Notes: a model not told the origin generated them from the sequence alone. A stretch of DNA of 64,000 bases from Aeromicrobium duanguangcaii (GCF_024508295.1 NZ_CP101990.1:3038001-3102000), one strand, 5' to 3'. Positions 25,592-34,872 are shown, numbered from the stretch's first letter. Translations and numbers: made by a program.

Positions 25592-27462
25592 GGCGCCTCC
25601 TGCGGGAGGGGGCCGAACAGGGTGGGCGTCGTGCGGTGGCCGGTGGCCTGCTCGTAGGCGTAGGCCAGGCCCAGCAGCGGGCCCTCGTCGAACTGACGGC
25701 CCAAGAACTCCAGGTTCATGCCCGCGCTCGGGTCGGTGGCGTCAGCGCCCATCGGCACCGTCACCGCCGGCATGCCCGTGTTGGGGCTGAGCCGCATGTT
25801 CGTGCTGAACGTGCCGAACGGCGTGCCGGAGGGGTAGACGACCGCGTCGATCTCCTGCGCGTCCAGCAGACCCGTCACCTGCTCGTGGCCCAGCGCGAGC
25901 TGCCGCGTGTGCGTTCCGTCAGGACCGGCCCACGCCTGGTAGGTCTCCTCGGTGATCTTGTCGCGCGAGACGTACGTCGAGCGGTACGCCGGCGTGAACT
26001 TGCCGCTGTCGATGATGCCCTGGAGCGTGTTCGCCTCGACCGCGGGCGACAGGTGCGTCGCCATGTACTCGTCGAGGTCGTGCTTGAACTCGTTGGTGCT
26101 TCCCGAGCCCTCATTGAGGACCCGGGTGAAGGCGGTGGCCTCGTCGGGGGTCATCTCGACCGGGACGACGGTGGCGCCCTGGGCCTCGAGGTCGGCCTTC
26201 GCCTGCTCGAAGCGGCGACCGGCGGCGGCCTGGGCCGCGTTGGTCGCCGTGGGCGACGGGATCATCTGCGCGAAGTAGCCGATCTTCTTGCCCGCGAGAG
26301 CCTGCGGATCGAGGTACTTCGTGTACGAGTTGGGCACCTTGCCGCGCTGCCGCTCGGTGGCCACGTCGTTCGCGTCCACGCCGACGACGGCGTCGAGCGC
26401 GATGGCGGCGTCGGCGACCGAGCGCGTCATCGGGCCGCCGGTGTCCTGCGACAGGGCCAGCGGCACGATGCCGTCACGTGAGGCGAGACCCACGGTCGGC
26501 CGCACGCCGACGAGCTGGTTGTAGCTCGACGGGACGCGGATGGAGCCGCCCGTGTCGGTGCCGAAGCCCAGGGCCGCGAGATTCGCCGAGATCGACGCGC
26601 CCGTGCCGCCCGACGAGCCACCGGCCGTCTTGCTCGTGTTGTAGGGACTCGCGATCGACGTCGCGTTCTGCCGGTCCTCGGTCATGCCCTGGAAGGCCGA
26701 GAACTGCGACGAGAACCCGTAGGCGAACTCGTCGAGGCTGGCCTTGGCCATCACGACCGCGCCCTGCGAGCGCAGTCCCTCGACCATCTCGGCGTCGTCG
26801 TCGGTCTGGTTCTCCTCCCAGCACGCGCAGCCGGCGGTGGTCGGCATGTCCTTCGTGTCGTAGTTGTCCTTGAGCAGGACCGGGATGCCCAGCAGCACGC
26901 TGGTCATGCCCTTGTCCTTGCGCTCCTCGTCGGCCGCCGCGGCCAGCTTCAGCGCCTCGGGGTTCGTGGAGATGATCGAGTTCAGCGGTCGGCCGCGTTC
27001 GGCGGTGTCGATCGTCGCGGTGTCGTACGCCTTGATCCGATCGAGGTACTGCTGCGTCAGCGCGACCGAGCTGGTGACGCCGGCGTTCATCGCGGCCTGC
27101 ATGTCCAGGACGGAGGCCTCGACCAGCTCGAACGGCCCGTCGTCGTAGATCATCTTCTGCGACAGAGCGGCGACGTCGGTGACGGTGATCGTGCCGTCGT
27201 CGTCCAGGTCCGCGGCGGCGACGGTCTTCCAGGCGGCGTCCGTCGACGTGGCGCCGACGTGGCCCGCCAGCAGGTCGACGTCCGCCTGCGTGATGGCGTC
27301 GTCGCCGGTGAGGTCACCGGTGGTGTTGAAGGGCGCCAGGTAGGACCCGGCGTCGGTCGTTCCCTCGGCGCTGGAGGCGGGCGGTCCGGCCGCGATCAGG
27401 ACTGCGCCGGCCATGCAGGCCAGCGACAATGCCGCCCCGGCCCGGGTGGGTGTGCGTCTCAC
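25588..27462 (-). CDS. Secreted amidase with N-terminal dockerin domain
   Basis: A 624-residue exported enzyme. After a signal peptide (to about residue 32), residues about 48-108 form a type I dockerin: two calcium-loop repeats, DLTGDDAITQADV and DLDDDGTITVTDV, separated by a linker. The rest is an amidase-signature enzyme with the Ser-cisSer-Lys triad: Lys about 198 (VLLKDN), GGSSGG at about 281-286 and nucleophile Ser about 307 (GTDTGGSIR). Such enzymes hydrolyse amides; the natural substrate is unknown. It forms a two-gene operon with the cohesin protein (GTGA overlap). GTG 27462 has an AGAGGA site 8 nt upstream. Confidence 0.9.
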   Translation of the reverse strand: MRRTPTRAGAALSLACMAGAVLIAAGPPASSAEGTTDAGSYLAPFNTTGDLTGDDAITQADVDLLAGHVGATSTDAAWKTVAAADLDDDGTITVTDVAALSQKMIYDDGPFELVEASVLDMQAAMNAGVTSSVALTQQYLDRIKAYDTATIDTAERGRPLNSIISTNPEALKLAAAADEERKDKGMTSVLLGIPVLLKDNYDTKDMPTTAGCACWEENQTDDDAEMVEGLRSQGAVVMAKASLDEFAYGFSSQFSAFQGMTEDRQNATSIASPYNTSKTAGGSSGGTGASISANLAALGFGTDTGGSIRVPSSYNQLVGVRPTVGLASRDGIVPLALSQDTGGPMTRSVADAAIALDAVVGVDANDVATERQRGKVPNSYTKYLDPQALAGKKIGYFAQMIPSPTATNAAQAAAGRRFEQAKADLEAQGATVVPVEMTPDEATAFTRVLNEGSGSTNEFKHDLDEYMATHLSPAVEANTLQGIIDSGKFTPAYRSTYVSRDKITEETYQAWAGPDGTHTRQLALGHEQVTGLLDAQEIDAVVYPSGTPFGTFSTNMRLSPNTGMPAVTVPMGADATDPSAGMNLEFLGRQFDEGPLLGLAYAYEQATGHRTTPTLFGPLPQEAP

Positions 27463-27500
27463 CGTGTGTTCCTCTCGACGTCCGATCCCCCGACGTCGTC

Positions 27501-27506
27501 ACGCTA
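27501..27506 (-). promoter_or_regulatory. -10 box TAGCGT for the dockerin-amidase/cohesin operon
   Basis: Minus-strand TAGCGT lies 38 nt before GTG 27462, giving a short leader that contains the AGAGGA ribosome-binding site. A -35 is not clear. Confidence 0.4.
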
Positions 27507-27601
27507 GGAACGAGATGTTGCGTATGCGTTACGTGTGAGTGTTGAGACCAACAACTGTGCGTCGCCCAGATGACGAAATCGCAACGGGCGCCCCGCTTCG
27601 G

Positions 27602-28354
27602 TCAGTCGGTGACGACGCGGCGCCACTGCCACGCGGTCTGTGCGAGCAGCAGCACGATCGCCGCGATCGCCACCCCCAGCGCCCACGTGGACTCGCCGGC
27701 CACGGCTGCGATGACGCCGATCTGGGCCCAGATCGTGGCCGCGGCGTAGCCCGGACTGCGCGGCATCAGCAGGTTGACGCCGAGCGCGAAGATCGCCGCC
27801 CCGGCCAGCACCGTGATCTGCCAGCTCTCCCGCTCGGGCGAGACGAGATCCAGCTCGACGACGCCGGTGGCGAAGTTCAGGAAGACCGCCACGGTGACCC
27901 AGCCGGCGTAGATCCCGCTGGTGGCGCGCGCGAGGTGCCCGATCCAGCCCGGATCGGTCCCGGGGGCCTGGGCCGCGATCCGGGCCGCGTCGATCGCGAA
28001 CCCCGTCATCAGCACGAGCACGAGGAACGTCGCCCAGCTGATGCCGGCGGCCGACACCGCGATCCAGACCGCGGCACCGACGTAGAGCGCGATGAGGTCG
28101 ACGACGAACCGGGTGCTGCCGGTGCCGTCGCCGCGCCAGATCGTGACCACGGCGTGCACGATCGCCAGCAGGTAGATCAGACTCCAGATCGAGAACGCCC
28201 AGCCCGCGGGCGTGATCAGCAGGTCCTTGCTGCCGTCGGAGGGCTGCGAGACGTCGGACAGGCTCTGCACGATCGGCGCCGCGGCCTGCAGGACGGCGGC
28301 GGCGAGCAGGACCCACCCGAGTCGGCGGTCGGTGCGCTCGGCGGTGGGGTTCAT
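27602..28354 (-). CDS. TspO/MBR-like tryptophan-rich membrane protein
   Basis: A 250-residue integral membrane protein with six to seven hydrophobic helices and a WAFSIWSLIYLL motif that recalls the tryptophan-rich sensory (TspO/MBR) family, although it is longer than the usual 150-180 residues. TspO proteins bind porphyrins and other hydrophobic ligands. Similarity is by pattern only, so the assignment is tentative. ATG 28354 follows a TAGCGT -10 box by 7 nt, implying leaderless expression. Confidence 0.68.
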   Translation of the reverse strand: MNPTAERTDRRLGWVLLAAAVLQAAAPIVQSLSDVSQPSDGSKDLLITPAGWAFSIWSLIYLLAIVHAVVTIWRGDGTGSTRFVVDLIALYVGAAVWIAVSAAGISWATFLVLVLMTGFAIDAARIAAQAPGTDPGWIGHLARATSGIYAGWVTVAVFLNFATGVVELDLVSPERESWQITVLAGAAIFALGVNLLMPRSPGYAAATIWAQIGVIAAVAGESTWALGVAIAAIVLLLAQTAWQWRRVVTD

Positions 28355-28361
28355 GCCCACC

Positions 28362-28367
28362 ACGCTA
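28362..28367 (-). promoter_or_regulatory. -10 box TAGCGT, leaderless start
   Basis: Minus-strand TAGCGT ends 7 nt before ATG 28354 of the TspO-like gene. Confidence 0.55.
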
Positions 28368-28407
28368 GGCGGGCCGGCGGGGCCCCGCATGGCGTCGCCG
28401 GCCGGGC

Positions 28408-28980
28408 TCAGCCCGTCGGGAAGCGGACGTCCGCGGCGTCGCGCGGGGCGAAGGCGGCCGCGAAGGCTCGCTCGTTCGGCGCCCAGACCTCGTTCCACAC
28501 CCGGTCGTGATCGTTGCCCGCCCGCCGATCCCGCTCCATGCCCCGCTGCACCGCGGTGGCGAGGTCGAGGTCGCACCACACCGTGAGGTCGAGCAGCGGC
28601 AGGGTCTCGGGATGGAACAGGCCGATCAGGTCGAGCACCAGCACGTCGGCCCGCGGCACGGGCTCCGGCTCGCGGAACCGGCCCAGGTCCCAGTCGTACC
28701 GCCGGAACTCGCCGGGCCGTTGCTCGCGGAACGGGTGCAGCACCTCGGTGGCGAGCCGGTCGCGCTCGACGCCGGCCCAGTCGTCCGACCGCGCGTGCAC
28801 GCGGACCGGGTCGAGGAAGTCGTCACCGCGCATCCGCACGGCGTCGGGCAACGCCTCGACGAGGGCTCGCGCCAGCGTGGACTTGCCCGAGCCGCCGTAG
28901 CCGGAGATGCCGACCACGACCGACCGACCGGCCGCCGCGCGTCGGCCGGTCACGAGTCCGGCGAGCTCCTGGAGATCCAT
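28408..28980 (-). CDS. Uridine kinase-like P-loop kinase
   Basis: A 190-residue P-loop protein with Walker A GYGGSGKST at about 26-34, a GDDFLDP segment that parallels the substrate Asp region of uridine/pantothenate kinases, and VLVLDLIGLF as the likely Walker B strand. Late DRRAGNDHDRVWNEVW resembles the lid and substrate region of uridine-kinase-like proteins. It probably phosphorylates a small metabolite; which one cannot be told. It diverges from the SRPBCC gene with only 40 bp between starts, each with its own -10 box. Confidence 0.82.
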   Translation of the reverse strand: MDLQELAGLVTGRRAAAGRSVVVGISGYGGSGKSTLARALVEALPDAVRMRGDDFLDPVRVHARSDDWAGVERDRLATEVLHPFREQRPGEFRRYDWDLGRFREPEPVPRADVLVLDLIGLFHPETLPLLDLTVWCDLDLATAVQRGMERDRRAGNDHDRVWNEVWAPNERAFAAAFAPRDAADVRFPTG

Positions 28981-28988
28981 CGCTGGTC

Positions 28989-29013
28989 ATCGTAGGCGTC
29001 GTCGGCCTACGGT
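28989..29013. promoter_or_regulatory. Compact divergent leaderless promoters
   Basis: Minus-strand TACGAT (28989-28994) ends 8 nt before ATG 28980, and plus-strand TACGGT (29008-29013) ends 7 nt before ATG 29021. Two divergent genes therefore share a 40-bp control region. Confidence 0.55.
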
Positions 29014-29020
29014 CAGGGGC

Positions 29021-29494
29021 ATGACCGACGACGTGGTGCTCCGCTACAGCCGTACCTATCCCCTGGCGGTGGATGCCGCCTTCGACGCGCTCCTGCCACT
29101 CGAGCTGCCGGCGCTGTTCAGTCGGCGCTACGGCGCGATCCCGCCGATCGCGGCGGTCCGTGACCAGGCCGGGCCCTGGACGACGCCGGGCCAGACCCGC
29201 ACGATCCAGCTGGCCGACGGAGGCACGATGCGCGAGGAGCTCACCGCCGTCGAGTCGCCCTCCCGGTTCACCTACCGGATCGAGGGCATCACCGGCCCGA
29301 TGAAGCCGCTCGTCACCTCACTCGACGGCGCCTGGACCTTCGAGCCGGTCGGCACCGGCGTGCGCATCGCCTGGACGTGGACGGTCCACCCGGCCGGGCG
29401 CCTGGGCTCGCTGGCGATGCCGCTCTTCGGCCGGATGTGGCGCGGGTACGCCCGTCAGGCGTTCGAGAACATCGAGCGGCTCGTCGTCCGATGA
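29021..29494 (+). CDS. SRPBCC (START-like) family protein
   Basis: A 157-residue protein with the SRPBCC/polyketide-cyclase-like pattern: an N-terminal strand (VVLRYSRTYPL), a VDAAFDALL helix, a curved sheet with REELTAVESPSRFTYRI, and a long C-terminal helix (MWRGYARQAFENIERL). The fold binds hydrophobic ligands in a central cavity. The ligand is not identifiable. ATG 29021 is set by its -10 box; the upstream extension is not supported. Its stop overlaps the start of the S9 peptidase (ATGA), so they are translationally coupled. Confidence 0.8.
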   Translation: MTDDVVLRYSRTYPLAVDAAFDALLPLELPALFSRRYGAIPPIAAVRDQAGPWTTPGQTRTIQLADGGTMREELTAVESPSRFTYRIEGITGPMKPLVTSLDGAWTFEPVGTGVRIAWTWTVHPAGRLGSLAMPLFGRMWRGYARQAFENIERLVVR

Positions 29495-31458
29495 GCACCT
29501 CCCGCCCGTGCGGGTCGTGGCCCACGCCGGTCACGGCCGACCTCGTCGTGCAGCAGTCCGGCCGGCTGGGAGCCGTCGCCCTCGACGGCGACGCCGTGCT
29601 CTGGTCCGAGCAGCGTCCGCACGAGGGCGGCCGGACCCAGATCGTCCGTCTCGAGCCCGGAGGAACCCCCACCGACCTGCTGCCGGAGGGCGCGAACGCG
29701 CGCACCCAAGTCCATGAGTACGGCGGCGGCGCGTGGTGGGTGCGCGCCGGCACCCTCTGGTACGCCGAGTGGTCCGACCAGCGCCTGCGCCGCGTGGACC
29801 CGGGCGCCTCGCCCGTGTCGATCACCCCGCCGGCTCCGGAGGGCGGCTCGGTGCGCTGGGCCGACGGCGACGTCGACCCCCGCAGCGGCCGGGTCGCCGT
29901 CGTCCGCGAGACCCACCCGCCGGGCTCGCGCGGGGCCGTCGACGTGGTCAACGAGATCGTCGTCCTGGACTCCACCGGCGTGGCGGACGTCGTCGTCTCG
30001 GGCCCGGACTTCGTCTCCGACCCGCGCTGGTCGCCCGACGGCTCCGCCCTCGCCTGGCTCGAGTGGGACCACCCGAACATGCCGTGGGACGACACGCGGC
30101 TGCGGGTGCGGGACTCCAGTGGCGTGATCCGGGTCGCCGGCGGTGACGCGGACGCGCCCGAGGGGATCTGCCAGCCCTCGTGGGCCGCGGACGGATCGCT
30201 CTGGTTCTGCTCCGACCGCGACGACTGGTGGTCGCTGTACCGCTGGACACCGGACGGCGGCGTCGATCGGATGTTCCATGCTCCGGGCGACGTCGGCGCA
30301 CCGCACTGGGTCTTCGGGCCTCGGCGCTACGCGTTCCTCGCCGACGGCAGCGTCGTCCTGGCCGTGTCGCACCGCGGTCGTGACTCCCTCGTCCTGCTGG
30401 ACACCGACGGCAGCACGCGCACCCTCGCGGTGGACGTCACGAGCGTGGACGACCTCGCCGCGGCGGGCAGCACCGTCGTGCTGATCGGGTCCTCGCCGCA
30501 GCAGGAGCCGGCGGTGCTGCGGTTCGAGCTGGATGAGCGGGGCGAGCTGGTCGGCCCGGTCCAGACGCTGAGCGCGGTGCGCGACGTCGATCTGGGCCCG
30601 GAGTGGATCTCCGAGCCCGAGCACATCGAGTTCCCGGGCGGCGACGGCCGCCCGACCTACGCTCACTTCTACCCGCCCCGGAATCCGGAGTCGCGGCCGC
30701 TCGACGGCGAGCTGCCCCCGCTGATCGTGATGATCCACGGCGGTCCCACCGGCAACGCCACCTCGACGCTCTCCCTCGCCCGGCAGTTCTGGACGACGCG
30801 CGGCTTCGCCGTCGTGGACGTCGACTACAGCGGGTCGACGGGCTACGGGCGTGCCTACCGCGACCGCCTGCAGGGGCAGTGGGGCGTGCTGGACGTCGGC
30901 GACTGCGTCGCCGTGGTGCGCTGGCTCGGCGAGCAGGGCCGCATCGACCCCGCGCGCGCCGTGATCCGCGGCGGGTCGGCCGGCGGGTTCACCGTCCTCA
31001 TGGCGCTCGCGACGTCGGACGTGTTCGCTGCCGGAGCCGACTACTTCGGTGTCGCCGACGCCGAGGCACTGGCGCAGGAGACCCACAAGTTCGAGTCCCG
31101 TTATCTCGACGGCCTCATCGCGCCCTACCCCGAGGGCCGCGAGACCTATGTCGAGCGATCGCCGCTCACCCACCTCGACTCGCTGACCTCTCCCCTCGTG
31201 GTGCTGCAGGGTTCCGAGGACGCCGTGGTGCCGCCGGCGCAGTCCGAGGCGATCGTCGAGGCGTTGCGCCGCAAGGGACTCCCGGTCGCGTACCGCCTGT
31301 ACGACGGCGAGCAGCACGGCTTCCGCCAAGCCGAGAACATCAAGGACTCGCTCGAGGCCGAGCTCTCCTTCTACGCGCAGGTCCTCGGGTTCGCGCTGCC
31401 GGCGGACGAGCGGATCCCGGTCCTGGAGATCGAGAACCTCCGCCCGGACGCGGGGTGA
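29491..31458 (+). CDS. S9 family prolyl oligopeptidase-type serine peptidase
   Basis: A 655-residue peptidase with an N-terminal beta-propeller (about 1-370, with SDPRWSPDG and DRDDWWSLYRW blades) and a C-terminal alpha/beta hydrolase domain. The triad is visible: Ser about 496 in GGSAGG, Asp about 577 in QGSEDAVVPP and His about 609 in GEQHGF. An HGGP oxyanion motif (MIHGGPTG) precedes. It cleaves short peptides, as dipeptidyl or acylaminoacyl peptidases do. There is no signal peptide, so it is cytoplasmic. ATG 29491 overlaps the SRPBCC stop. It meets the response-regulator gene tail to tail with no gap. Confidence 0.9.
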   Translation: MSTSRPCGSWPTPVTADLVVQQSGRLGAVALDGDAVLWSEQRPHEGGRTQIVRLEPGGTPTDLLPEGANARTQVHEYGGGAWWVRAGTLWYAEWSDQRLRRVDPGASPVSITPPAPEGGSVRWADGDVDPRSGRVAVVRETHPPGSRGAVDVVNEIVVLDSTGVADVVVSGPDFVSDPRWSPDGSALAWLEWDHPNMPWDDTRLRVRDSSGVIRVAGGDADAPEGICQPSWAADGSLWFCSDRDDWWSLYRWTPDGGVDRMFHAPGDVGAPHWVFGPRRYAFLADGSVVLAVSHRGRDSLVLLDTDGSTRTLAVDVTSVDDLAAAGSTVVLIGSSPQQEPAVLRFELDERGELVGPVQTLSAVRDVDLGPEWISEPEHIEFPGGDGRPTYAHFYPPRNPESRPLDGELPPLIVMIHGGPTGNATSTLSLARQFWTTRGFAVVDVDYSGSTGYGRAYRDRLQGQWGVLDVGDCVAVVRWLGEQGRIDPARAVIRGGSAGGFTVLMALATSDVFAAGADYFGVADAEALAQETHKFESRYLDGLIAPYPEGRETYVERSPLTHLDSLTSPLVVLQGSEDAVVPPAQSEAIVEALRRKGLPVAYRLYDGEQHGFRQAENIKDSLEAELSFYAQVLGFALPADERIPVLEIENLRPDAG

Positions 31459-32115
31459 TCAGGGCTCGTCGAGGACGTCGCCCGGCGCCAGTCCGACCGC
31501 GCGCTCGATGTCGCCCGGGCTGGTGTGTCGCAGGTACGAGCGCAGCTTGGCGCACGCCGCCCGGTAGTGCTCGCGCGCCGTGTCCTCGGTGATGTAGAGC
31601 TCGCCGGCGATGTCGGCCCAGTGCCGTCCGCGGGCACGGCCCGAGATGACCTGGCGCTGACGCGGGCTCAGGTCGAGCGGCGCGCCGCGGCGGTCCAACA
31701 GCTCGGTCAGCCCCACGAGGGACTGGGTCACCACGACGTTCCCGGCCCGCACGTCCTCGATCGCGCCGACGGTGACGGCCGGCTGGTCGGACTTGTGCAC
31801 GACGCCGTGGGCACCCGCCCGCAGGCACAGCGCGAGGACGATCGCGCGCCGCTCGTCGGTGTAGAGGCACACCGGCAGCCCCCTGGCGCGGATGGCGCGG
31901 ATGGCCGCACGCCCCTGCTTCGTCCCGGTGCCCGCACCCTGCGGGCCCCGCAGCAGCAGGTCGAGAACGACGACATCGCACGCGACGGGCGCCGCCTCGA
32001 ACTGCTCGACGCTGGCGTACGTCGCGACGACCTCGACCTCGGGGTGGACGGTCGCGAAGCCGCCCCGGATGACGGTGCTGTCGTCGATCACGACGACGCG
32101 GGGGCGATCGGTCAC
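31459..32115 (-). CDS. Response regulator with LuxR-type HTH
   Basis: A 218-residue regulator: receiver domain with acidic pair Asp11-Asp12, phospho-acceptor Asp52 (VVVLDLLL) and late Lys in HKSDQP, then a C-terminal HTH (about 150-205; LSPRQRQVISGRARGRHWADIAGELYI split over helices). It binds DNA when phosphorylated by its partner kinase. GTG 32115 overlaps the kinase stop by 4 bp, so the two form a two-component operon read leftwards. No target can be inferred from neighbours. Confidence 0.9.
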   Translation of the reverse strand: MTDRPRVVVIDDSTVIRGGFATVHPEVEVVATYASVEQFEAAPVACDVVVLDLLLRGPQGAGTGTKQGRAAIRAIRARGLPVCLYTDERRAIVLALCLRAGAHGVVHKSDQPAVTVGAIEDVRAGNVVVTQSLVGLTELLDRRGAPLDLSPRQRQVISGRARGRHWADIAGELYITEDTAREHYRAACAKLRSYLRHTSPGDIERAVGLAPGDVLDEP

Positions 32116-33299
32116 GGCTCCTCCTGGCGGTGGACGGGTCCCACGAGCGTCACGGAGGTGCCGCGGCCCGGCGCGGAACGCACCTGTGCGTCTACTCCCA
32201 CCTCGCGCAGCGCGTGGCCGACCTGGGTGTTCAGCCCGAAGCCCATCGGCTGACTGGCCTGGTCGAAGCCGACGCCGTCGTCGGACACCACGACCTCCCA
32301 CCGGTCGTCCTCGCAGTCCGCGTGCACGACGACCTGATGGGCGCGGGCGTGCAGCCGCACGTTGTGCAGCACCGTCGCGACGGCACGGCTCGTGGCGTGC
32401 CAGACCGGCTCACTGAGCCGCGCGTGACCGCCGAGGTCGACGGCGAGCTCGAGCGGCAGGTCGTCGAACCCCTCGAGCGCCACCGCCAGCATCGTGGCGA
32501 CGGTGCGCGCGCGGTCCGCGTGTTCGGGCGACGGCTCGGCAGCGAGGTAGTTGCGCAGGCGGTTCGCCTCGCGGTGCGCCTGCAGCCGCAGGCCCGGCAG
32601 CACCTCGGCCGGGGTGTCCTCGTCGGACAGCAGGCGCAGGATGCTCGAGGCGTCGTGCACCGTCATCTGGTAGCGCTCGAGCTCGAGCGCGCGCGTGGCC
32701 GCCACGGCGTCCTCACGCGACTGGTCGGCGTCGGCGGCGAGCGAGCGCAGGTAGTGGACCATGAGCGCCACGACGAGCGCGTAGCCCGGGATCGTCAGGG
32801 CGTTGTTGACGTTCGTCTCCCACGACGCCGTGTCCGCCGTGATCATCCAGGACAGGTACCAGGCGCCGAGGCCGAAGCCGTGGGCCACGGCCAGGGCCGG
32901 CCGGAGCCACGTCGAGGCCAGCGCGCCCACGTTGATCGCGAAGCCCGAGGCCCACGACTCCCACGTGCCGACGACGTGGCTGGACGGCAGCAGCAGGACC
33001 ATCGCCGGGACGGCCACCCAGGCCAGCACGATGTCCGGTCCGTGCCACCAGCCGGGGCGCACCGAGCCGTTCGACAGACACTGGGCGATCAACAGGACCG
33101 AGGTGGCTGAGACCAGCAGGCCGAGTGCGACGTAGACCTCGCGGTGCTCGGCCAGCTGCGCGCCGGACGCGATGCTCAGGATGATCTGGAACAGCACCAC
33201 GGCGCGCATCGCCGGGACGACCAACGCGATTCCCCGCTCGGCTCGACGCGCCGACGCGCCCAACTCAGCCTCACTCGTCACGGTGGTCACGCCGAACAT
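32112..33299 (-). CDS. Sensor histidine kinase, six-helix membrane sensor
   Basis: A 395-residue kinase with about six hydrophobic helices in residues 25-190 and almost no external loop, so it likely senses something in or at the membrane. The phospho-acceptor region is reduced to YQMTVHDASSILRLL (His near residue 220, HD dipeptide kept). The ATPase domain has an unusual N box (VLHNVRLHA) and an intact DDGVGF G1 box, with PGRGTS as G2. It is the partner of the overlapping response regulator. ATG 33299 diverges from the MOSC gene over 28 bp. Confidence 0.87.
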   Translation of the reverse strand: MFGVTTVTSEAELGASARRAERGIALVVPAMRAVVLFQIILSIASGAQLAEHREVYVALGLLVSATSVLLIAQCLSNGSVRPGWWHGPDIVLAWVAVPAMVLLLPSSHVVGTWESWASGFAINVGALASTWLRPALAVAHGFGLGAWYLSWMITADTASWETNVNNALTIPGYALVVALMVHYLRSLAADADQSREDAVAATRALELERYQMTVHDASSILRLLSDEDTPAEVLPGLRLQAHREANRLRNYLAAEPSPEHADRARTVATMLAVALEGFDDLPLELAVDLGGHARLSEPVWHATSRAVATVLHNVRLHARAHQVVVHADCEDDRWEVVVSDDGVGFDQASQPMGFGLNTQVGHALREVGVDAQVRSAPGRGTSVTLVGPVHRQEEP

Positions 33300-33315
33300 C
33301 GTTCCAGACCGTCGT

Positions 33316-33321
33316 TACCCT
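33316..33321 (+). promoter_or_regulatory. -10 box TACCCT, leaderless start
   Basis: TACCCT ends 6 nt before GTG 33328 of the MOSC gene. Confidence 0.5.
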
Positions 33322-33327
33322 GAGCCG

Positions 33328-34170
33328 GTGCACCTGATGTCCCTGCATCGCCATCCCCTGAAGTCCGGGTCCATCGAGGACCTCGACGAGGCGACGGTCG
33401 ATCCGTGGGGACTCGCCGGCGACCGGCGCTGGATGGTCGTCGACGCCGAGGGCACCTTCCTCACGGCTCGCGAGGAGCGCCGGCTGCTGACCATCGACGC
33501 GCGGCTGACCGGTGCGGGAATCCGGCTCAGCGCCCCGGGCCGGGCCACGCTCGACGTGCCCGATCCCGATCCGGCCCATCAGGTCCCCGTGCGGATCTGG
33601 AGCTCGCTCATCACGGCCGCCGAGGCCACCGACGCCACCACGTGGCTGACCGAGTTGTTGGGCCGCGACGTGCGCCTCGTGCACTTGGACGACCCCACCC
33701 GTCGGGCCGTGAACCCCGCGCGCTCGGAGCCGGACGACCGGGTCAGCCTCGCCGACGGGTACCCGCTGCTCGTCACGACGCAGACGTCCCTCACCGCGCT
33801 CAACCAGGCGATCGAGGCCGACGGCGGCGACCCCGTGCCGATGAGCCGGTTCCGCCCGAACCTCGTGATCGACGGCGAGGCCGCCTGGACCGAGGACGAC
33901 TGGCGGCGCATCCGGGTCGGCGACGCCACCTTCCGCGCCGTCAAGGGCTGCGCACGCTGCGTCATCACCACGCTCGAGGCCCAGGACTCCGGCGAGGTCG
34001 CGCGCGGCAAGGAGCCGATCCGCACCCTGGCCCGGATCCGCCGGTTCTCCGGCGCGGTCTGGTTCGGCGTCAACCTGATCCCCGACGTCGCGGGCGTCAC
34101 GGCCCGCGTCGGCGACGAGGTCGAGGTGCTCGAGGCGGCCGAGCCCGGCGGCGGACCACTCGGCGCGTAG
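33328..34170 (+). CDS. MOSC-domain protein (YcbX/mARC-like)
   Basis: A 280-residue protein with an N-terminal MOSC_N beta-barrel ([20 protein letters not shown]) and a MOSC domain containing the Cys expected to ligate molybdenum cofactor ([12 protein letters not shown]). MOSC proteins reduce N-hydroxylated compounds or carry sulfur/molybdenum cofactor. Unlike E. coli YcbX it has no C-terminal ferredoxin, so it would need a separate electron donor. GTG 33328 is chosen from the -10 box and from alignment with the family N terminus. Confidence 0.9.
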   Translation: MHLMSLHRHPLKSGSIEDLDEATVDPWGLAGDRRWMVVDAEGTFLTAREERRLLTIDARLTGAGIRLSAPGRATLDVPDPDPAHQVPVRIWSSLITAAEATDATTWLTELLGRDVRLVHLDDPTRRAVNPARSEPDDRVSLADGYPLLVTTQTSLTALNQAIEADGGDPVPMSRFRPNLVIDGEAAWTEDDWRRIRVGDATFRAVKGCARCVITTLEAQDSGEVARGKEPIRTLARIRRFSGAVWFGVNLIPDVAGVTARVGDEVEVLEAAEPGGGPLGA

Positions 34171-34185
34171 TCGCCGGAGGCGGGG

Positions 34186-34872
34186 TCAGTCCCGCCCGAG
34201 CAGGTGGTCGACCCAGCGCGGCACCACGTCGGTCGCGGGACCGGCGAACGTGGTGTGGAAGCCGCCGCCCGTCGGCGCCAGGTTCAGCTCGAAGGTGTGC
34301 GCGCCGGAGGCGTGCGCGTAGTCGACGAAGCCCGCGGCCGGGTAGACGACGCCCGACGTGCCGATCGCGGCGAAGACGTCGACCTCGGTCAGCGCCTCGT
34401 GGATGTCGTCCATGCCGTGCGGGAACTCGCCGAACCACACGATGTCGGGTCGCAGCGCGGCGGTGTCGCACTCGGGGCACTCGGGCTCGAGCTCGAGCGG
34501 CCCGTCGTGCTCGAACCGGTGCTCACACTCCTCGCAGCGGACGTGGCGCAGGCTGCCGTGCATGTGCAGCAGCCGCCGAGATCCGGCGCGCTCGTGCAGG
34601 TCGTCGACGTTCTGCGTCACCAGCAGCATGTCGTCGCCGAACTCCTTCTCGAGCTCGACCAGGGCGTGGTGCGCGGCGTTCGGGTGCACGCGCTCCAGGG
34701 CGGCGCGGCGCTCGTCGTAGAACCGCTGGACCAGCGCCCTGTTGTACGCGAACGCCTCGGGTGTGGCGACGTCCTCGGGCCGGTGGCCCTCCCAGAGCCC
34801 ATCGGCGTCACGGAAGGTGGCCAAGCCGCTCTCGGCCGAGATCCCCGCACCGGTCAGCACGACGAGCTTCAT
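34186..34872 (-). CDS. cobB: NAD-dependent protein deacylase, sirtuin (CobB-type)
   Basis: A 228-residue sirtuin: [14 protein letters not shown] at the NAD-binding N terminus, [12 protein letters not shown], catalytic His in HMHGS, a zinc site from two Cys pairs (CEEC and CPEC) and [11 protein letters not shown] at the C-terminal Rossmann part. The segment FYDERRAAL keeps the Tyr-x-x-Arg pair that marks class III enzymes able to remove succinyl or malonyl groups as well as acetyl. It removes lysine acyl groups using NAD. Its start overlaps the phosphatase stop by 4 bp. Confidence 0.93.
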   Translation of the reverse strand: MKLVVLTGAGISAESGLATFRDADGLWEGHRPEDVATPEAFAYNRALVQRFYDERRAALERVHPNAAHHALVELEKEFGDDMLLVTQNVDDLHERAGSRRLLHMHGSLRHVRCEECEHRFEHDGPLELEPECPECDTAALRPDIVWFGEFPHGMDDIHEALTEVDVFAAIGTSGVVYPAAGFVDYAHASGAHTFELNLAPTGGGFHTTFAGPATDVVPRWVDHLLGRD

